From NCBI GenBank assembly GCA_945861195.1, contig CAMATS010000091.1, positions 1 through 7,849 of the forward strand: 7,849 nt of DNA, given 5' to 3'. Of the stretch, positions 5,516-7,849 are shown piece after piece. The stretch's first letter is position 1. Every line of letters starts with the position of its first letter. The position numbers and the translations under genes were made by a program. This DNA is from Rhodoferax sp. OV413 (GTDB taxonomy: Bacteria; Pseudomonadota; Gammaproteobacteria; Burkholderiales; Burkholderiaceae_C). The notes under the pieces are model-generated. The model saw only the letters and a list, made by a program, of their open reading frames with translations. It did no database searches and was not told the origin of the DNA.

Positions 5516-7336
5516 GTGACTGTCAAAATTAGGGATTGGCCGCGCACAGCGCTGGTGTGCGGCGTGCTGAGCCTCACGCTGTGGGCCTCACAGGCACAGG
5601 CCCTGTCCTTGGGCCGCGTGGTGGTGAGTTCGCTGCTGGGGGAGCCTCTTCGCGCCGAGATTGATTTTCTGGATATTTCGGCCGATGAGGCCGCCACACT
5701 CAGTGCAGCCATTGCTTCCCAAGACGCGTTTCAGGCCGCCGGCATGAGCTACGGCACCATCGTCTCGGCCATCCAGGTGACTGTACAAAAACGCGCCGAT
5801 GGCCAGCCCTTTATTCGGCTCTTGAGCAGCGGGGCCATCAATGATTCCTTCATTGACTTGGTGCTGGAGGCCAAGTGGTCCAATGGCAGACTGCTGCGCG
5901 ATTACACGCTGCTGTTCGCCCAAGCCAAAGCTGGCACCAGCCCCAAAGACGCCAGCCCGGACAAAACGCCCAAGCTCGGCCCAGACACAGTGACGGTGCG
6001 ATCTGGCGACACTGCGGGCGCAATTGCCCTGTCCTTGAAGCCGTCTGGCGTATCTTTAGACCAAATGTTGGTCGCCCTGCTGCGTGCCAACCCCGGGGTT
6101 TTCCTGGAAGAAAACGTCAACCGGATCCAAGCCGGCGCTGTCCTGGTTATTCCAACTGCACAGCAGTCCGCGCAAACACCCGCGCCGCTGGCCTCGCGCA
6201 TCATTGCGGCGCAGAGCCAAGACTTCAACGACTTCCGGCGAAAATTCGCGGCTATTGCCCAGGCGACGCAAATCGAAAGCCAAAGCCGGCAATCCAGCGG
6301 CACAGTGCAGGCCAAGCTTGAGGACCAGCAGGCCGGCAAAGCTGGCGCTGACAAATTAACCCTGGCTAAAAACAGCGTCGAAGAAAGCTCAGCCGAGGAC
6401 CGGCTGGCCAAAGAACGCAGCCTGCGGGAGACCGCCAGCCGAGCCGACGAACTTGCCCGCAACATCAACGAATTGAGCAAATTGAGCGGCAGCACCGATG
6501 CTGCCAGCAGCGCATCGGCACCGGCCTCTGCAAGCTCAGCACCAGCGCCAGTATTAGCCCAACCCGTGCCGGCTTTGCCCAGCGCCAGCGCGCCAGCCTC
6601 AGCACCCCAGGCGCCTGCCTCATCAACCCAGCCCGCCAAGAGCCCTGCAACCCTAGGCTATTGGGCCGAGCATCCGCTGGTGCCTTGGCTTGCGGCAGGC
6701 CTGCTCACACTGCTGACGAGTTTGCTGGCCTACCGCCTTGGCCAACGCCGGCAAAACACCGTCGACTCGGTGCAGCCGGCAGGGCCGGGCAGCCCGCTAG
6801 AGACCCTGGTCATGCGCCAAAAAGCAGCCGATCAAGAGGCCCTGCGTACCGCTGATGAGGCTGTAGACCGCCCTGCCCTTGCACCCATGCTGCAGCAGCC
6901 CGAGCCGCCCCCGGTGGTTCTGCCAGAACCAACACAGCCCGACCCAGACCCAGTGCGCGCACAGGCAGACCTTGAGGTCCAAGCTCTGCCCGATGAAGCC
7001 GCAGGTGCAGCGGTGCAAGACAGCGAGCTCGATCCGCGCGAACTTGATCTTGAATTCGAACCCGAACAGCCAGCGCAGCGACCAGAGGCAAGCCAGCAGT
7101 CCTTGCCGACCAGCCTCGACTCGCTCTCGCTTGACCTCGATGACCCGCCCGCCGATCGCAGTCTTGACTTGCCGGGTGACTCGGACGACCCGTTGCAAAC
7201 CAAACTCGATCTGGCCGAAGAGTTCAGGGCCATTGGTGATGAAGACGGCGCGCGCTCGCTGATAGAGGAAGTCATCGCAGGGGCCTCGGGCGACCTGCTG
7301 TCCAAGGCAGAACGGGCGCTGGGTCGCTTAAAGTGA
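5516..7336 (+). CDS. fimV: FimV/HubP-family polar organiser with LysM domain
   Basis: FimV-family inner-membrane protein that binds peptidoglycan and organises cell-pole structures such as type IV pili and twitching motility regulators. GTG start at 5516 has GGAGG at 5504-5508. Order along the 606 residues: signal peptide with hydrophobic core 11-24 and likely cleavage after AQA-29; FimV N-terminal domain from LSLGRVVVSSLLGEPLRAEI (30) to about 140; LysM domain at about 157-214 (VTVRSGDTAGAIA to AGAVLVIPT); charged helical, probably coiled-coil stretch at about 235-325; Ala/Ser/Pro-rich linker at about 330-380; single membrane segment at about 386-408 followed by RLGQRRQ; acidic cytoplasmic linker; conserved FimV C-terminal motif from about 560 (TKLDLAEEFRAIGDEDGARSLI). 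It is clearly shorter than Pseudomonas FimV (about 919), with the loss in the cytoplasmic part, where I see no TPR repeats. The asd-fimV-truA order is conserved in other proteobacteria. Confidence 0.93.
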   Translation: MTVKIRDWPRTALVCGVLSLTLWASQAQALSLGRVVVSSLLGEPLRAEIDFLDISADEAATLSAAIASQDAFQAAGMSYGTIVSAIQVTVQKRADGQPFIRLLSSGAINDSFIDLVLEAKWSNGRLLRDYTLLFAQAKAGTSPKDASPDKTPKLGPDTVTVRSGDTAGAIALSLKPSGVSLDQMLVALLRANPGVFLEENVNRIQAGAVLVIPTAQQSAQTPAPLASRIIAAQSQDFNDFRRKFAAIAQATQIESQSRQSSGTVQAKLEDQQAGKAGADKLTLAKNSVEESSAEDRLAKERSLRETASRADELARNINELSKLSGSTDAASSASAPASASSAPAPVLAQPVPALPSASAPASAPQAPASSTQPAKSPATLGYWAEHPLVPWLAAGLLTLLTSLLAYRLGQRRQNTVDSVQPAGPGSPLETLVMRQKAADQEALRTADEAVDRPALAPMLQQPEPPPVVLPEPTQPDPDPVRAQADLEVQALPDEAAGAAVQDSELDPRELDLEFEPEQPAQRPEASQQSLPTSLDSLSLDLDDPPADRSLDLPGDSDDPLQTKLDLAEEFRAIGDEDGARSLIEEVIAGASGDLLSKAERALGRLK

Positions 7337-7360
7337 AACCTGGCCTGTACCGCCATGCCA

Positions 7361-7374
7361 AGCGGCCGCTGGGG
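7361..7374 (+). promoter_or_regulatory. Palindrome and ribosome-binding site before truA
   Basis: AGCGGCCGCT (7361-7370) is a perfect 10-base palindrome, immediately followed by GGGG (7371-7374), which stands 5 bases before the TTG at 7380. The GGGG supports TTG as the truA start; the ATG at 7386 has only AGG directly against it. The palindrome may be chance. Confidence 0.4.
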
Positions 7375-7379
7375 TTGAC

Positions 7380-7849
7380 TTGAGGATGGCGCTGGGCGTC
7401 AGCTACAACGGCCAGCCCTACCAGGGCTGGCAAAGCCAGCTGTCGGGCCAAACCGTGCAAGACAAGCTCGAGCTGGCTTTGGGTAAATTCACCACACAAA
7501 AAATCAGCACACTGTGTGCCGGTCGCACCGATACCGGTGTGCACGGGCTGATGCAAGTGGTGCATTTCGACACAACACTTCGGCGCAGCGTGTCCTCTTG
7601 GGTGAGAGGCACCAACGCCTTTTTGCCCGACACCATTGCGGTGGAGTGGGCGCAAGCCGTCCCTGGTGATTTTCATTGCCGCGCCAGCGCTCTGTCGCGC
7701 CGCTACACCTATGTTTTGCTGGAGTCTGCTGTGCGGCCAAGCATTGCTGCAGGCCGAATCGGCTGGGCATTTCGCCCGCTTGACCAATCAGCAATGCAGT
7801 CGGCGGCGGCCAGTTTGCTGGGCCAGCACGACTTCAGCTCGTTTCGAGC
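7380..7849 (+). CDS. truA: tRNA pseudouridine(38-40) synthase, N-terminal part (3' truncated by window edge)
   Basis: TruA isomerises uridines 38-40 in the anticodon arm of tRNAs. About 156 codons are present of a protein normally near 260-270 residues; the frame is open to the end of the window. Motifs: ALGVSYNGQPYQGWQSQ at the N-terminus, CAGRTDTGVHG with catalytic Asp51 (codon 7530-7532), GTNAFLPDTIAV, SRRYTYVLLES, and GQHDFSSFR at the cut end. I chose TTG at 7380 because it yields MRMALGVSYNG, which matches the family start (MRxALG), and because GGGG at 7371-7374 is well spaced for it; ATG at 7386 is the alternative and would remove two residues. The gene follows fimV after 43 bases and probably shares its transcript. 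In relatives trpF usually comes next, beyond this window. Confidence 0.95.
   Translation, partial: MRMALGVSYNGQPYQGWQSQLSGQTVQDKLELALGKFTTQKISTLCAGRTDTGVHGLMQVVHFDTTLRRSVSSWVRGTNAFLPDTIAVEWAQAVPGDFHCRASALSRRYTYVLLESAVRPSIAAGRIGWAFRPLDQSAMQSAAASLLGQHDFSSFR

Noticed and set aside
6490..6645. Repeat-like Ala/Ser/Pro-rich stretch in fimV
   Set aside because: It is the usual low-complexity linker of FimV proteins; GCC/AGC codon bias explains the DNA repetition.

Overview
The window looks like a core chromosomal segment of a betaproteobacterium, most likely Burkholderiales and probably Comamonadaceae (Polaromonas, Rhodoferax or Acidovorax relatives). The evidence is the moderately high GC content, the protein sequences (LeuC, LeuD and Asd with the betaproteobacterial style of motifs) and the gene order leuC-leuD-leuB-asd-fimV-truA, which is an old synteny block in beta- and gammaproteobacteria. 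All genes lie on the plus strand. No mobile element, CRISPR, tRNA or rRNA was seen, and nothing in the coding regions looks foreign.

Layout: 1-719 is the C-terminal half of citrate synthase (gltA), cut by the window edge. 720-858 is a short gap with a possible -10 box and a small palindrome in front of leuC. 859-4067 is a tight leuC-leuD-leuB operon (gaps of 12 and 29 bases). It encodes both subunits of isopropylmalate isomerase and the isopropylmalate dehydrogenase. 4068-4281 is a 214-base gap with unexpected structure, described below. 4282-5445 is asd. 5446-5515 is a gap with a GC-rich stem-loop and a -10-like box. 5516-7336 is a fimV-like gene (FimV/HubP family, shortened). 7380-7849 is the 5' part of truA, cut by the window edge.

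How the genes work together: leuCDB carry out the middle steps of leucine synthesis. asd makes aspartate semialdehyde, the branch point to lysine/diaminopimelate, threonine and methionine. gltA feeds the TCA cycle, which supplies the carbon skeletons. fimV (cell-pole and peptidoglycan-binding organiser of the type IV pilus and polar systems) and truA (tRNA pseudouridine synthase) share the locus by conserved order rather than pathway.

The most interesting part is the leuB-asd gap. A TACAAT box is followed at the right distance by an ATG that opens a 36-codon reading frame. Its last nine codons include five Thr codons (TFTQTTTKG). Five bases after its stop comes a 12-bp hairpin. The hairpin loop contains CGCCCC, an exact complement of the GGGGCG at the asd ribosome-binding site. 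Together this could be a threonine-sensing leader peptide with translational control of asd, which would be a new arrangement as far as I know. It remains an inference from one sequence. A competing reading is that the frame is a zinc-knuckle-like (CRACGRTF) small protein or a remnant.
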